Assembly: GCA_009377605.1 (NCBI GenBank)
Contig: WHTT01000046.1
Coordinates: forward strand, 1-51,363
DNA from: Luteitalea sp.
Lineage (GTDB): Bacteria; Acidobacteriota; Vicinamibacteria; Vicinamibacterales; Vicinamibacteraceae
Length of the DNA: 51,363 nt
Direction: 5' to 3'
Both the position numbers and the translations under genes were made by a program. A model generated the notes under the pieces. That model was not told the origin of the DNA, ran no database searches, and worked only from the letters and a program-made list of their open reading frames with translations. Shown here piece after piece: positions 15,160 through 24,201 of the stretch. The stretch's first letter is position 1, and the number at the start of each line of letters is the position of its first letter.

Positions 15160-17574
15160 ATGCGACTACATGACGATGTTCGCGTGTTCGTTCGGACCTC
15201 GCGACGCGTGCCGGTCGCGGTCTCCACCACGGTGTGCGTGCTGGCGTTGGCCATGGGCGCCACTGCCGTCGCCTTCAATTTCCTCGACGCCATCCTGCTG
15301 CAACCATCGCCCGTACGGGACGTCAATCGGCTCGTGAGCATCTGGACGCAGACGCCGGGCCGCGAGCAGCCGCCCTCCGAGTCGTCGTACCCGCAGTATC
15401 GCGAGTGGCGGGAACAGGGCCGCACGGTCTTCGAGGATGTGACGACAATGGGGTCGATCAACTTTCCGCAGCAGTTGATCGGGCGAGGCGAGCCAGTGCG
15501 GGTGCACGCGCGGGCCGTGTCCGACAGCTTCTTCGACGTGCTCGGGGCCAAGCCACTGCTCGGGCGTACGTTGAGGCCGGCGGACAACGACGTCGCCACG
15601 GCGGAGCTCGTGCTCGTGATGAGCTGGGGACTGTGGCACCGGCAGTTCGGCGGGGACCCCGCGGTCATCGGCTCGCCCATCCGGTTGGACAAGCGGACCT
15701 ACACGGTGGTCGGCGTCATGCCGCGTGACTTCCAGTATCCGGCCGGTGCGGAGGTGTGGTTCCCGCTGGCGCCGGGCCATCCGCACCTGGTGGACGACCG
15801 ACGCATCGGCTGGCTGGAGACCATTGCGCGCCTGCGCGACGGCGTCGGGTTGGAGTCCGCCCGCCGCGAGGCCCAAGCCATCGCGATGCGCGGGTTTCCT
15901 CCGGGGACGCCGCAAGTGGACGTGCTGTTCGTGCCGCTGCGCGAGGAAATCTTCGGCCTGTCACGCCCGGCGCTGGTCGTGCTGATGTTCGCAGCGCTGC
16001 TGCTCCTGCTGATGGCGGCCGCCAACGTCGGCCACCTGCTGCTGGTCCGCGCCACGGCACGGCGCAAGGAGCTGGCTGTGCGCCAGGCGCTGGGCGCGAG
16101 CCGCGCACGCCTCGCGCAGCAGCAGTTCGCCGAGTCACTCACGCTCGCCGTGACCGGCGGCGCCGTCGGACTGCTGCTGGCTGCCTGGGCCGTCAAGGCA
16201 CTGCTGCCGTTCGTGCCGATCGAGATCCCGGGCCTCCACCGCGTCGGGATGAACGCGCGCACCATTGCCGTGACCGGAATCATGTCCGTCGTGACCGCGG
16301 TCCTCACCAGTGTCGCGCCGCTGATGTTCGCGTGGATTCGCGCGCCGGCGGAGACGCTCAACGCCTCGAGCGCGGCGACCATGGAGACGCGGGGCGGCCA
16401 GCGGCTGCGACGGGCGTTGATGTGTGTGCAGATCGCGCTGTCGGTCATCGTCCTAATTGGCGCGGGCTTGTTGGTGCGGAGCTTTCTGGCGATCAAGAAC
16501 GTCGAGCTCGGCTTTCACCCGGCAAACGTCGTCAAGATGGACGTAGCGCTCGACGACGACGCGTCCTACGACGAACTACTACGCCGCGTCCGGCGACTAC
16601 CCGGCGTGAGGGCGGCCGGCGCTGTCTACCTCGCGCCGCTGGAACACGGGCCGATCGGCATGGACGCACCGATCGTCCTGTTCGGACAGCCGCTCCGCCC
16701 CGAGTCGTACGATGCCAATCCCGCGGTCAATTGGGAAGCGGCGACGCCTGGGTACTTCGAGGCGATCGGTCTGCCGCTCGTGCAAGGGCGTGTGTTCGAC
16801 GACCGGGACACCGCCGACTCACCAGCCGTCGTCGTCATCAGCGAGAGCTTGGCTCGCTACCTGTCGCCCGATGGTCGGGCGGTGGGCCGGCGGCTCGTCA
16901 CGCTCGACGGCCCAAGAGACGATGCCGGCCGGCCGGTGTGGCAAGACGTGGTCGGCGTGGTGAAGGACGGCCGCTATCGTGAGTTGACGCGGACGCGGTT
17001 CGATGTGTACTTGCCGCACACGCAAACGGCGCCGGCGGTGAGGCATCTGGTCGTGCGCGGCGACCGCGATCCGCTGGCGCTGGTGGCGCCAATCCGCCCG
17101 ATCGTCCGTGCGATCAAGCCCGGCGCGATCGTCGACGGCATTGTCCGACTGGAGGACGTCGTCATGCGGGCGCGGGCGGGGTGGACGTTCAACGCGTTGG
17201 TGTTCACGCTGTTCGGCGCGCTGTCGCTGGTGCTGGTGGCGGTGGGATTGTTCGGCCTGCTCGCGTACGCGTCCGCCGCACGCACGCGCGAGATCGGCAT
17301 CCGCCTGGCGTTGGGCGCCCGGCGGTGGCACATCGCACGCCTCATGCTGTCCGAGGCCATGACGGTGCTCGGCGCTGGCTTGGGGTTGGGCCTCGCAACG
17401 GTATGGGTGACCTCGCGCGCGCTGGAGTCGCTGCTGTTCGGCGTGTCGGCTCAGGATACCGTCACCTTCGCCGCCGCCGCCGTGTTGGTGCTGGCAATCT
17501 GCGCTGTGGTGAGCTGGTGGCCTGCGCGTGCTGCGATGTCGGTCACGCCGCTCGTCGCCCTGCGGCGCGACTGA
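15160..17574 (+). CDS. ADOP-type ABC transporter permease (FtsX/MacB fold)
   Basis: The 804-aa product has the duplicated MacB_PCD-FtsX layout of ADOP permeases, which are abundant in Acidobacteriota. An N-terminal TM helix (about 20-42) is followed by a periplasmic MacB core (VFEDVTTMGSINFPQQLIGR to about residue 255) and an FtsX domain with three helices (about 280-400). A second core (about 440-640) and a second FtsX domain follow (about 680-800, with ARTREIGIRLALGARRWHIA). The conserved RKELAVRQALGASRARLAQQ and its repeat at the C-end mark the two FtsX halves. The family has no ATPase domain; partners are encoded elsewhere. A PadR regulator often precedes such genes, but here the upstream 400 bp is empty. 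Substrate is unknown. Confidence 0.9.
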   Translation: MRLHDDVRVFVRTSRRVPVAVSTTVCVLALAMGATAVAFNFLDAILLQPSPVRDVNRLVSIWTQTPGREQPPSESSYPQYREWREQGRTVFEDVTTMGSINFPQQLIGRGEPVRVHARAVSDSFFDVLGAKPLLGRTLRPADNDVATAELVLVMSWGLWHRQFGGDPAVIGSPIRLDKRTYTVVGVMPRDFQYPAGAEVWFPLAPGHPHLVDDRRIGWLETIARLRDGVGLESARREAQAIAMRGFPPGTPQVDVLFVPLREEIFGLSRPALVVLMFAALLLLLMAAANVGHLLLVRATARRKELAVRQALGASRARLAQQQFAESLTLAVTGGAVGLLLAAWAVKALLPFVPIEIPGLHRVGMNARTIAVTGIMSVVTAVLTSVAPLMFAWIRAPAETLNASSAATMETRGGQRLRRALMCVQIALSVIVLIGAGLLVRSFLAIKNVELGFHPANVVKMDVALDDDASYDELLRRVRRLPGVRAAGAVYLAPLEHGPIGMDAPIVLFGQPLRPESYDANPAVNWEAATPGYFEAIGLPLVQGRVFDDRDTADSPAVVVISESLARYLSPDGRAVGRRLVTLDGPRDDAGRPVWQDVVGVVKDGRYRELTRTRFDVYLPHTQTAPAVRHLVVRGDRDPLALVAPIRPIVRAIKPGAIVDGIVRLEDVVMRARAGWTFNALVFTLFGALSLVLVAVGLFGLLAYASAARTREIGIRLALGARRWHIARLMLSEAMTVLGAGLGLGLATVWVTSRALESLLFGVSAQDTVTFAAAAVLVLAICAVVSWWPARAAMSVTPLVALRRD

Positions 17575-17684
17575 AGGCGGGGGGCGGTCGGCTGCGCCGC
17601 GCCCCGCTCATCGTGGCGGTCCCGTGACACCGCCACGTACGCCAACCGGCGATTCACGAAAGGTGCTCGGTGTATCGCCGACGC

Positions 17685-17712
17685 TTGACTTATTCCTTCA
17701 TAGGAATATGAT
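17685..17712 (+). promoter_or_regulatory. Promoter with palindrome in the spacer, ArsR gene
   Basis: TTGACT (17685-17690) and TATGAT (17707-17712) are 16 bp apart, and the spacer is filled by the inverted repeat TATTCCTTCATAGGAATA (17691-17708; 7-bp arms). Such a site would block polymerase when bound, as ArsR autorepressors do. The -10 overlaps the first ATG of the ArsR frame, which affects the choice of start. Confidence 0.65.
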
Positions 17713-18040
17713 CGGGAACGTGCCGCGTGCCGCCACGACGTCGGATGCGTTCAATGCCATCGCGGAGCCACGCCGACGAGACATCCTCGAGTATCTCGCC
17801 GCGCGCGAGCGTCCCGTCGGGGACATCGCCGTGGCGCTGAGGCTGGCGCAGCCGTCGGTGTCCAAGCACCTCCGCGTGCTCCGCGATGTGGGCCTGGTCG
17901 GCGCGCGGCGCGACGGCCGTCAGATCTTCTATCGCACCAACGCCGATGGCCTCAGGCCGCTCCACGCGTGGACCGGGCGGTTCGAACGTTACTGGCGGAA
18001 CCAGCTCACGCGCATCAAGGAACGCGCCGAGCGCAATTGA
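17708..18040 (+). CDS. ArsR-family transcriptional regulator
   Basis: The product (110 aa from ATG 17708) is a winged-helix ArsR repressor: AFNAIAEPRRRDILEYLA, then LRLAQPSVSKHLRVLRDVGL as the recognition helix and the wing VGARRDGRQIFYR. No metal-binding CxC motif is present in the recognition helix, so it is of the non-metal type commonly paired with SRPBCC proteins, as here. The ATG at 17708 lies inside the -10 box of the promoter, so a transcript starting near 17719-17720 could not contain it. GTG 17720, in frame and at the expected transcription start, would make a leaderless mRNA and a 106-aa protein. The downstream SRPBCC gene begins 46 bp after the stop. Confidence 0.85.
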   Translation: MIGNVPRAATTSDAFNAIAEPRRRDILEYLAARERPVGDIAVALRLAQPSVSKHLRVLRDVGLVGARRDGRQIFYRTNADGLRPLHAWTGRFERYWRNQLTRIKERAERN

Positions 18041-18085
18041 CGCGCGGCGCACGAAGACACACACGACATCGCAACAGGAGGCCTC

Positions 18086-18535
18086 ATGCCCGCAACCGCT
18101 CCGGCGCTCGACAACCTCAGCGTCAACATCACGCAGGAAGTTCACGTCCGCTCGTCAATCGCCGCGACGTTCGCGGCACTGCTCGAGGAGATCGGACCGG
18201 AACACCAGATCCCCGACGGCCCGTCGATGCCGCTCACGCTCGAGCCATGGCCGGGCGGCCGCTGGTTTCGAGACCTCGGCGATGACAACGGGCACTTCTG
18301 GGGTCACGTCCAGGCCATCAAGCGGCCGACGCTACTGGAGATCACGGGACCGCTGATGATATCCGCACCAGTGGTGGCAAATGTGCAATATCGCCTCAAG
18401 GAAGTCGACGGTGGCACGCTGGTGACGCTGCGGCACACGATGTTCGGACCGATTCCAGAGGGCTACAGCGAAGGAATGGCTCAGGGCGTCCCACATCTGT
18501 TCGAGCGCATTCGGAGGCGCGCCGAAGCCGCGTAG
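18086..18535 (+). CDS. SRPBCC (AHSA1-like) domain protein
   Basis: The 149-aa product is a START/Bet v 1-like ligand-binding protein of the SRPBCC/AHSA1 family: VHVRSSIAATFAALLEEIGP begins the fold, LTLEPWPGGRWFRDLGDDNG and HFWGHVQAIKRPTLLEITGP are its central strands, and a long C-terminal helix (SEGMAQGVPHLFERIRRRAE) closes the pocket. AHSA1-like proteins of this kind usually share an operon with an ArsR repressor, as here. The ligand is unknown. An AGGAGG site lies just upstream of ATG 18086. Confidence 0.85.
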   Translation: MPATAPALDNLSVNITQEVHVRSSIAATFAALLEEIGPEHQIPDGPSMPLTLEPWPGGRWFRDLGDDNGHFWGHVQAIKRPTLLEITGPLMISAPVVANVQYRLKEVDGGTLVTLRHTMFGPIPEGYSEGMAQGVPHLFERIRRRAEAA

Positions 18536-18726
18536 GCTCGCGCGGCTGTTGCGGATCGCGCGTGCATCTACGCGAGCGCGTCCCGTACGACCACAGCGAT
18601 GCCTCGTGGGTCATCGCTGTCAGCCCTGCGTGTTCCGTTCAGAGCGTCAGACATCGGCAAGCGTTCACCGACGGGGCGTCGTGCCGTCGATGTCCGTGAA
18701 GCCGTCCTCTTTCGCGAGACCCGGAC

Positions 18727-18799
18727 AAGGGGCTGGCGCCCGCCAGGCGTCAGCCCCTTGGCTCGCCAGTGGGCCTCGCCCGTCTGGCTCGCCAGTGGG
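18727..18799. repeat. Terminator-like hairpin followed by a 15-bp direct repeat
   Basis: AAGGGGCTGGCGCC (18727-18740) pairs with GGCGTCAGCCCCTT (18746-18759), a 14-bp stem with one G-T position and a 5-base loop, ending in a short T-run. It suits termination between the SRPBCC operon and the convergent oxidoreductase gene. TGGCTCGCCAGTGGG follows twice (18759-18773 and 18785-18799). The rest of 18536-18888 shows no gene. Confidence 0.6.
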
Positions 18800-18888
18800 G
18801 TCGAATCCTGCTGACAGCGTCATTCGCCTTTGAACTGTCCCAAACATCCGCTGGCGCCACATCAAACGTTCTACTCTCAACGCCTCGG

Positions 18889-20469
18889 CTACAGCGTCCA
18901 GCCTTGCCGGTATTCGCGACGCAGGAACTCGTTTGCCGCCGGCGCGTTGGTGATACGCATGTTCTCCGCGTCGTACTCGATCTTCGTGCCGGCCTGAAGG
19001 GCAACCACGCCCAGCAGCATGACCTCGGTCAGCCGCGCCGCATACTCGAACGGCGAGGTCGCTTCCCCCTGCCCTTTGCAAGCATCCACCCAGTTCATCT
19101 CGTGCGACGTCTGGATGCGCGGGAACTTCTCGGGCGGCGTTCCGACGGAATCATGCAACGAGGCCGGTAGCAGGCGCGGGTTTGCGCCGTAGGTCTCGTG
19201 GAGTAGCTTGCCCTTGTCGCCGACGTAGAGCACGCCGCCTCCCTTGTCTACCTGCTCATCACCCAACTCCTCGGGCGTGGGCGGCAGCAGGGCGCCGTCG
19301 TACCAGGTGAGCTTCACGGGCGGCATGCTGCCTCGTGCCGGAAACTCGTAGTGCGTCATCGTCGCCATGGGGTACGACGCCTTGTTGAACGGCGTCGAGA
19401 CGGTCTCCACGGAGGTCGGGAAGCCCAGATCGAGCGCCCAGAACGGGTGATCGATGAGATGCGCGCCCATATCGCCAATCGCGCCAACACCCCAGTCGAC
19501 CCACCCGCGCCAGTTGAACGGGTGATAGACGGGGTGGTAGTCGACGACCGGGCCGGGCCCGAGGAAGAGATCCCACTCGAGCCCCTGCGGCTTCGGATAA
19601 TTGGCAGCCATCGCGATGGCGAGACGATCCATCACTGCCTCGACGTTCCAGCTCGTGGCGTCTGGCTCCGGCTTGGCTTCCGGCCGCGGAATCCCCTGTG
19701 GCCAATAGGCAAGTGGACGATTCGTCCAGACGTGCACGTGGCTCACGTTGCCAATCGCCCCCGCCGCGATGTACTCGTTGATCAGGCGCGCATCGTCGGT
19801 CGAGTGCCCCTGATTACCCATCTGCGTGACGACCTTGGGGTTCTCCTTGGCTTTCTTGGCCAGCTCGCGCGCTTCGTGAATCGACCAGGTGAGCGGCTTC
19901 TGCAGGTACACGTGCTTACCGAGGCTCATGGCCGCCGTCGCGATCACCGCGTGTAGATGATCAGGTGTGGCAATGACGACCGCGTCGATGTCCTTTTGTT
20001 GGTCGAACATCTGGCGGTAGTCGGTGTAGCGCTTGATCGAGGCGAAGCTCTGGGAGAGTTCCTTCGCATGCGCGATCTCGTCTTGCATCCGCTGGCGCTC
20101 TTCGGGGGTCTCCGCCTTCTCGAGACGCGCTTGCGCCTTCTCGAGACCGCTGAACATCTCAGTAAAGCCCTTCTCCGTGTAGCCCCAATCCACATCGCAG
20201 AGGGCAACGATGTTCTCGCTGGCAAGCGCGCGGATGTTGCTCTTGCCCATACCACCGACTCCGATGCCGGCGATGTTCAACCGATCGCTGGGAGGCGTGT
20301 AGCCCGCCCCGCCGAGAACGCGGCGGGGGACGATTGTCAGCCCGGCCGCGGTGAGGGCTGCGCTCGTGAGAAAGTCACGGCGAGGCATCTTGCCGGTCGT
20401 CTCCGCCCCACGCGCCCCCGCGGTGCGGGAACCCTGCTTCTCTCTACTGGTCTTCGATTCGTCCATCAT
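18889..20469 (-). CDS. Tat-exported Gfo/Idh/MocA oxidoreductase
   Basis: The 526-aa product begins at ATG 20469, where GGAG precedes by six bases. After a polar N-terminal stretch it has a twin-arginine signal, [20 protein letters not shown], which exports a folded, cofactor-loaded enzyme. The NAD(P)-binding motif [18 protein letters not shown] follows, and [20 protein letters not shown] with [11 protein letters not shown] supplies the conserved EKP-type dinucleotide-site position, here QKP. The C-terminal domain resembles GFO_IDH_MocA_C. A charged helical insert of about 45 residues ([20 protein letters not shown] and following) in the Rossmann half is unusual. The family oxidises or reduces sugars; the substrate is not evident. 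It is divergent from a TonB receptor, so periplasmic carbohydrate metabolism fits. Confidence 0.9.
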   Translation of the reverse strand: MMDESKTSREKQGSRTAGARGAETTGKMPRRDFLTSAALTAAGLTIVPRRVLGGAGYTPPSDRLNIAGIGVGGMGKSNIRALASENIVALCDVDWGYTEKGFTEMFSGLEKAQARLEKAETPEERQRMQDEIAHAKELSQSFASIKRYTDYRQMFDQQKDIDAVVIATPDHLHAVIATAAMSLGKHVYLQKPLTWSIHEARELAKKAKENPKVVTQMGNQGHSTDDARLINEYIAAGAIGNVSHVHVWTNRPLAYWPQGIPRPEAKPEPDATSWNVEAVMDRLAIAMAANYPKPQGLEWDLFLGPGPVVDYHPVYHPFNWRGWVDWGVGAIGDMGAHLIDHPFWALDLGFPTSVETVSTPFNKASYPMATMTHYEFPARGSMPPVKLTWYDGALLPPTPEELGDEQVDKGGGVLYVGDKGKLLHETYGANPRLLPASLHDSVGTPPEKFPRIQTSHEMNWVDACKGQGEATSPFEYAARLTEVMLLGVVALQAGTKIEYDAENMRITNAPAANEFLRREYRQGWTL

Positions 20470-20530
20470 GGCGGGCTCCAATCGGTCTGAATTCAACATT
20501 TCTGATTCGAGGAGTAGCATTGTGGCCGTA

Positions 20531-20638
20531 AAGGGATCAAGGGATCAAGGGATCCCCTTCCCCTTGACACCTGTTCGCATCGAACAGTAGAGTTCGCCCG
20601 TCCAGGCAGCTAACAGAATACGTTCTGTTTAACAGAAC
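20531..20638 (+). promoter_or_regulatory. Divergent regulatory region with tandem repeat, promoter and palindromic operators
   Basis: GGGATCAA occurs in tandem at 20533-20553. TTGACA (20564-20569) with TAGAGT (20588-20593) 18 bp later forms a promoter toward the TonB receptor. The spacer carries a perfect palindrome CTGTTCGCATCGAACAG (20571-20587). Downstream, AACAGAATACGTTCTGTT (20612-20629) is a second palindrome, and a third AACAGAAC follows at 20631-20638. Shared CTGTT/AACAG cores suggest one dimeric repressor binding several sites; no regulator gene is adjacent. Confidence 0.6.
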
Positions 20639-20682
20639 ATCTGTCGTCTTTACCCAGCTGCGGCTCGAGGAAGGATGTTGTC

Positions 20683-23600
20683 ATGCGCCAATTACTTCTT
20701 GCGCTAGTGGTCGTCACGCTCACCGCGCCATCGGTCGCCAACGCTCAGGAGGCTCGCGGCGTGATTCAGGGCCAGGTCGCCGATCCGAGCGGTGCCGCCA
20801 TTCCGGGCGCGAGCGTGGAGGTCCTCAACGTCGCCACGGACGTGACAACGACGGCAACGTCGAACGAGAGCGGCAATTACCGGATGCCGTTCCTCAATCC
20901 CGGCACCTATCGCGTGACGGTCTCCCTCGACGGCTTCACATCGTTCGTCCGCGACGGCATCGAGCTGCACGTGGCCGACGTGCTGGCCATCGATGCCACG
21001 CTGCAGGTCGGGCAGGTGACCGATCAGGTCCAGGTGACCGCGAATTCTGCCGCGGTGGATCGTGTGTCCTCCAGCCTTGGCCAGGTGGTCGATGCGCGGC
21101 GCATCGCAGAGTTGCCGATTCGCGAAGGGAGCGCGGTGGAGCTCGTGTCGCTGGCTCCGGGGGTGACCAATACGACCAACCTGCGCCTCCGCAAGGCGCC
21201 GTTCAACAACGGCCTGTCCCAGTTCTCGACGGTGGGTATCGGTGAGAAGCGAAACGACTTCACGCTCGACGGTGTCGCGAACGTCGCAAACGACCGCGTG
21301 GCATACAGCCCACCCTCGGCGGCGGTCGAGGAGTTCAAGATTCACACGACAACCTACGACAGCGCCATCGGCAACACCATGGGAGCCGTGGTCAACATCG
21401 TTACCAAGAGCGGGACGAATGAGCTGCACGGACAAGCCTACGAGTGGTATCGCAGCTCGGCGCTCGACGCGCCGAACTTCTTCGACGACCGAGCCGATCG
21501 CCCCAAGCGAGATTATTCCGACAACCGCTTTGGCGCGGCTGTCGGCGGGCCGGTCATCTCGAGCCGTACGTTCTACTTTGCGAGCGTGGAAGCCAATCCC
21601 TTCGAGGTGCCGCAACCCACCGTGCAAACGGTGCCCACCGAACGCATGCGCGGCGGCGATTTCTCGGAGCTGCTGGCCCTCGGGTCCGAGTACCGGATCT
21701 ACGATCCTGCCACCACGCGACCGCACCCGACCGAGCCTGGCCGCTTCGTCCGCGACCCCTTTCCCGGCAACGTCATCCCGCCCGATCGCCTCGACCCGGT
21801 GGCCAAGGCGATTCTCGACTACTGGCCGCTGCCCAACCAGGCAGGCACCAGCGACGGCCGCAACAACTACACGAACCCGACGCTCGTGGCCGACGAGACG
21901 TACTACACCGCCACGGGGCGAGTGGATCACAGCGTGTCGAGCCGGCATCGCATCTATGGCCGCTTCAGCTGGGACTTCTGGGAGGAGGAGAAGAACGACT
22001 GGTACGGCAATCTGTCGAATGGCATCTTCCTCAACCGCAAGAACCGCGTGCTTGCCGTCGATGATGCCTATACGATCCGAAGCAACCTCTTGGTCAACGT
22101 CCGCGGCGGCTTCACACGGCAGCTGTTCCCGGAACGCCGGCGCAGTCAGGGATTCGACCTCGCGTCGTTGGGGTTCGACCCAGCGCTCGCGGCGCTCGCG
22201 CCAGAGGGCGCCGCAACGTTCCCGCACCTCGATTTCTCGAACTACTCGGACTTCAGCAATTGGGAATCGGGGGACGGCTACTTCACGACCGACGTCTACT
22301 CCGCCAACGGCAGCCTGATGTGGCTCGTCGGCAACCACAACCTGAAGCTTGGATCGGAGTACCGTCACTACATCGAGCGAGCCAGCCGGTTCCCAACGGC
22401 TGTTTCTCCCTCGCTCTCATTTGCCACGGACTGGACGCGAGGGCCGCTCGACAATTCTTCGGCGGCCCCCATCGGACAGGACCTTGCCTCGTTCTTGCTC
22501 GGCTACCCCACCGGCGGCGAAATGAGCCGCGTCGCCGAGTACTCCGAACGGACCAGCGTGATCGGCTTCTACGTTCAAGACGACTGGCGTGTGCGAGGAA
22601 ACCTGACGTTCAATCTGGGACTGCGTTACGAGATCGAGGCACCGCTCACTGAAAAGCAGAACCGAATGGTTAGTGGGTTCGACTTCGACACCCCGCTCCC
22701 GATCGAGGACACGGTCCGCGCCAACTACGCGCTCAACCCGATCGCAGAAGTGCCGGTCGATCAGTTCCAGGTGCGCGGCGGCATGCTCTATCCGGACACT
22801 GGTGGCCCCTCCGAAGCGTGGGAGCGCAATTTGGCGAACCTCATGCCACGCGCCGGCTTCTCCTGGGTGCCGATGCCGAAGACCGCTGTGCGCGGCGGTT
22901 ACGGCCTTTTCTACGACATGCTCGGGACCAACCGGATGACCGTCAATCAGGTGGGTTTCTCGCGCGACACCGCCGTGGTCCCCTCGCTCGACAGCGGGCA
23001 GACCTTCATCGCGACGCTCGCCAATCCACTTCCGGATGGCCTCCTCGAGCCCACCGGCAGCTCACTCGGTCTCATGACGAACGTCGGCCTGGACGCAGAC
23101 TTCCCCTACGTTGGTGACGTGCGAGCGCCGCGCAGCCACCGCTGGTCGCTCGGTGTCCAGCAGGAGCTGCCCTGGCAGATTCTGCTGGAGGCCACATACG
23201 TTGGCGCACGCAGCGAGCACCTCCCCGTGACGCGCGAGCTCAATCCGATACCGGCGGAATATCTCTCGACGTCGCCGGTGCGAGACGATGCGACACACGA
23301 CCGGTTGACGGAGGCAGTGCCCAATCCCTTCGCCTCGCTGCTGCCGGGCACCAACTTGGCGGGGGACACTGTGGAGCGGCGACAACTGCTCCGCCCGTAT
23401 CCACAGCTCACCTCCGTCCAGGCCAGCGAGACAATTGGCGAGGTGGACTACCACGCCTTACAAGGGCGCGTGGAACGTCGCATGTCGAGCGGCCTCACAC
23501 TCCAAATGGCGTACACCTGGTCGCGGACGATGACCGAGACGGGATTCCTGAATGCCACCGACGAGCGACCCGAGCGCGTCATCAGCCCATTCGATCGTGC

Positions 23601-24132
23601 GCACGTGCTTTCCACCAGCGGCATCTGGGAGCTGCCCGCCGGGCGCGGCCGCCGCTGGGGAAACAACTGGAGTCCACTTGTCGAGGGCCTGCTCGGCGGC
23701 TGGCAGGTGAGCTTTCTCTTCAAGGCCCAGAGTGGCGCGCCGCTCGCCCTTGGCAACTTCCTGTTGGCCGAAGGAGCAACGGTGGACGACATCGCGCTCC
23801 CGCGCGGCGATCGCAGCTTCGAGCGTTGGTTCAACACGGACGCCTTCGAGCTCGCCTCGTCTCAGCAGCTCGTCTCGAACGTACGGACCCAGCCCACACG
23901 CTTCAGTGAAGTGCGCGGCCCCGGGTACGCCGTCCTGGACCTCGGCTTCCTGAAAAATCTCGCCGTGGGTGGTCGTACCCGGCTCCAGCTCCGCGTCGAG
24001 GTCTACAACGCGCTCAACCGCACGAACTTCAATAACCCGAACACGTCGCCAACCAACTCGGCGTTCGGCACGATCAGCGCGCAGAACGGGTTGCCGCGGC
24101 AGCTCCAGTTGGCAGCACGGGTCAGCTTTTGA
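20683..24132 (+). CDS. Oar-like TonB-dependent receptor
   Basis: The 1149-aa product is an outer-membrane receptor of the Oar/CarboxypepD_reg class typical of Acidobacteriota. Residues 1-22 form a signal peptide. A carboxypeptidase-regulatory-like beta-sandwich (about 24-110, ARGVIQGQVADPSGAAIPGA) precedes the plug domain (about 115-240, with DVVTKSGTNELHG-type ending seen as NIVTKSGTNELHGQAYEWYR). The rest is a 22-strand barrel ending in ARVSF, a terminal aromatic residue expected for barrel insertion. It imports a ligand too large for porins, using TonB energy. The divergent oxidoreductase and the palindromic operators suggest a carbohydrate or related substrate, but none can be named. Confidence 0.92.
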   Translation: MRQLLLALVVVTLTAPSVANAQEARGVIQGQVADPSGAAIPGASVEVLNVATDVTTTATSNESGNYRMPFLNPGTYRVTVSLDGFTSFVRDGIELHVADVLAIDATLQVGQVTDQVQVTANSAAVDRVSSSLGQVVDARRIAELPIREGSAVELVSLAPGVTNTTNLRLRKAPFNNGLSQFSTVGIGEKRNDFTLDGVANVANDRVAYSPPSAAVEEFKIHTTTYDSAIGNTMGAVVNIVTKSGTNELHGQAYEWYRSSALDAPNFFDDRADRPKRDYSDNRFGAAVGGPVISSRTFYFASVEANPFEVPQPTVQTVPTERMRGGDFSELLALGSEYRIYDPATTRPHPTEPGRFVRDPFPGNVIPPDRLDPVAKAILDYWPLPNQAGTSDGRNNYTNPTLVADETYYTATGRVDHSVSSRHRIYGRFSWDFWEEEKNDWYGNLSNGIFLNRKNRVLAVDDAYTIRSNLLVNVRGGFTRQLFPERRRSQGFDLASLGFDPALAALAPEGAATFPHLDFSNYSDFSNWESGDGYFTTDVYSANGSLMWLVGNHNLKLGSEYRHYIERASRFPTAVSPSLSFATDWTRGPLDNSSAAPIGQDLASFLLGYPTGGEMSRVAEYSERTSVIGFYVQDDWRVRGNLTFNLGLRYEIEAPLTEKQNRMVSGFDFDTPLPIEDTVRANYALNPIAEVPVDQFQVRGGMLYPDTGGPSEAWERNLANLMPRAGFSWVPMPKTAVRGGYGLFYDMLGTNRMTVNQVGFSRDTAVVPSLDSGQTFIATLANPLPDGLLEPTGSSLGLMTNVGLDADFPYVGDVRAPRSHRWSLGVQQELPWQILLEATYVGARSEHLPVTRELNPIPAEYLSTSPVRDDATHDRLTEAVPNPFASLLPGTNLAGDTVERRQLLRPYPQLTSVQASETIGEVDYHALQGRVERRMSSGLTLQMAYTWSRTMTETGFLNATDERPERVISPFDRAHVLSTSGIWELPAGRGRRWGNNWSPLVEGLLGGWQVSFLFKAQSGAPLALGNFLLAEGATVDDIALPRGDRSFERWFNTDAFELASSQQLVSNVRTQPTRFSEVRGPGYAVLDLGFLKNLAVGGRTRLQLRVEVYNALNRTNFNNPNTSPTNSAFGTISAQNGLPRQLQLAARVSF

Positions 24133-24164
24133 GCGTCGGGGTGGGTGGGACGGCACAGAGGCAG

Positions 24165-24194
24165 GGTGAGGGGGTGACCAGGTGAGGGGGTGAC
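24165..24194. repeat. Two direct copies of GGTGAGGGGGTGAC
   Basis: The 14-mer occurs at 24165-24178 and 24181-24194, with CA between. It sits in the convergent gap between the TonB receptor and the permease gene and is one of several short intergenic repeats of this window. No function is visible. Confidence 0.6.
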
Positions 24195-24201
24195 ACCACA
24201 C

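Noticed and set aside
20704-22368. A 554-codon open frame on the minus strand inside the TonB receptor
   Set aside because: It is a GC-rich antisense shadow: composition is Arg/Val/Gly-heavy with no domain, and the plus strand gives a complete receptor.
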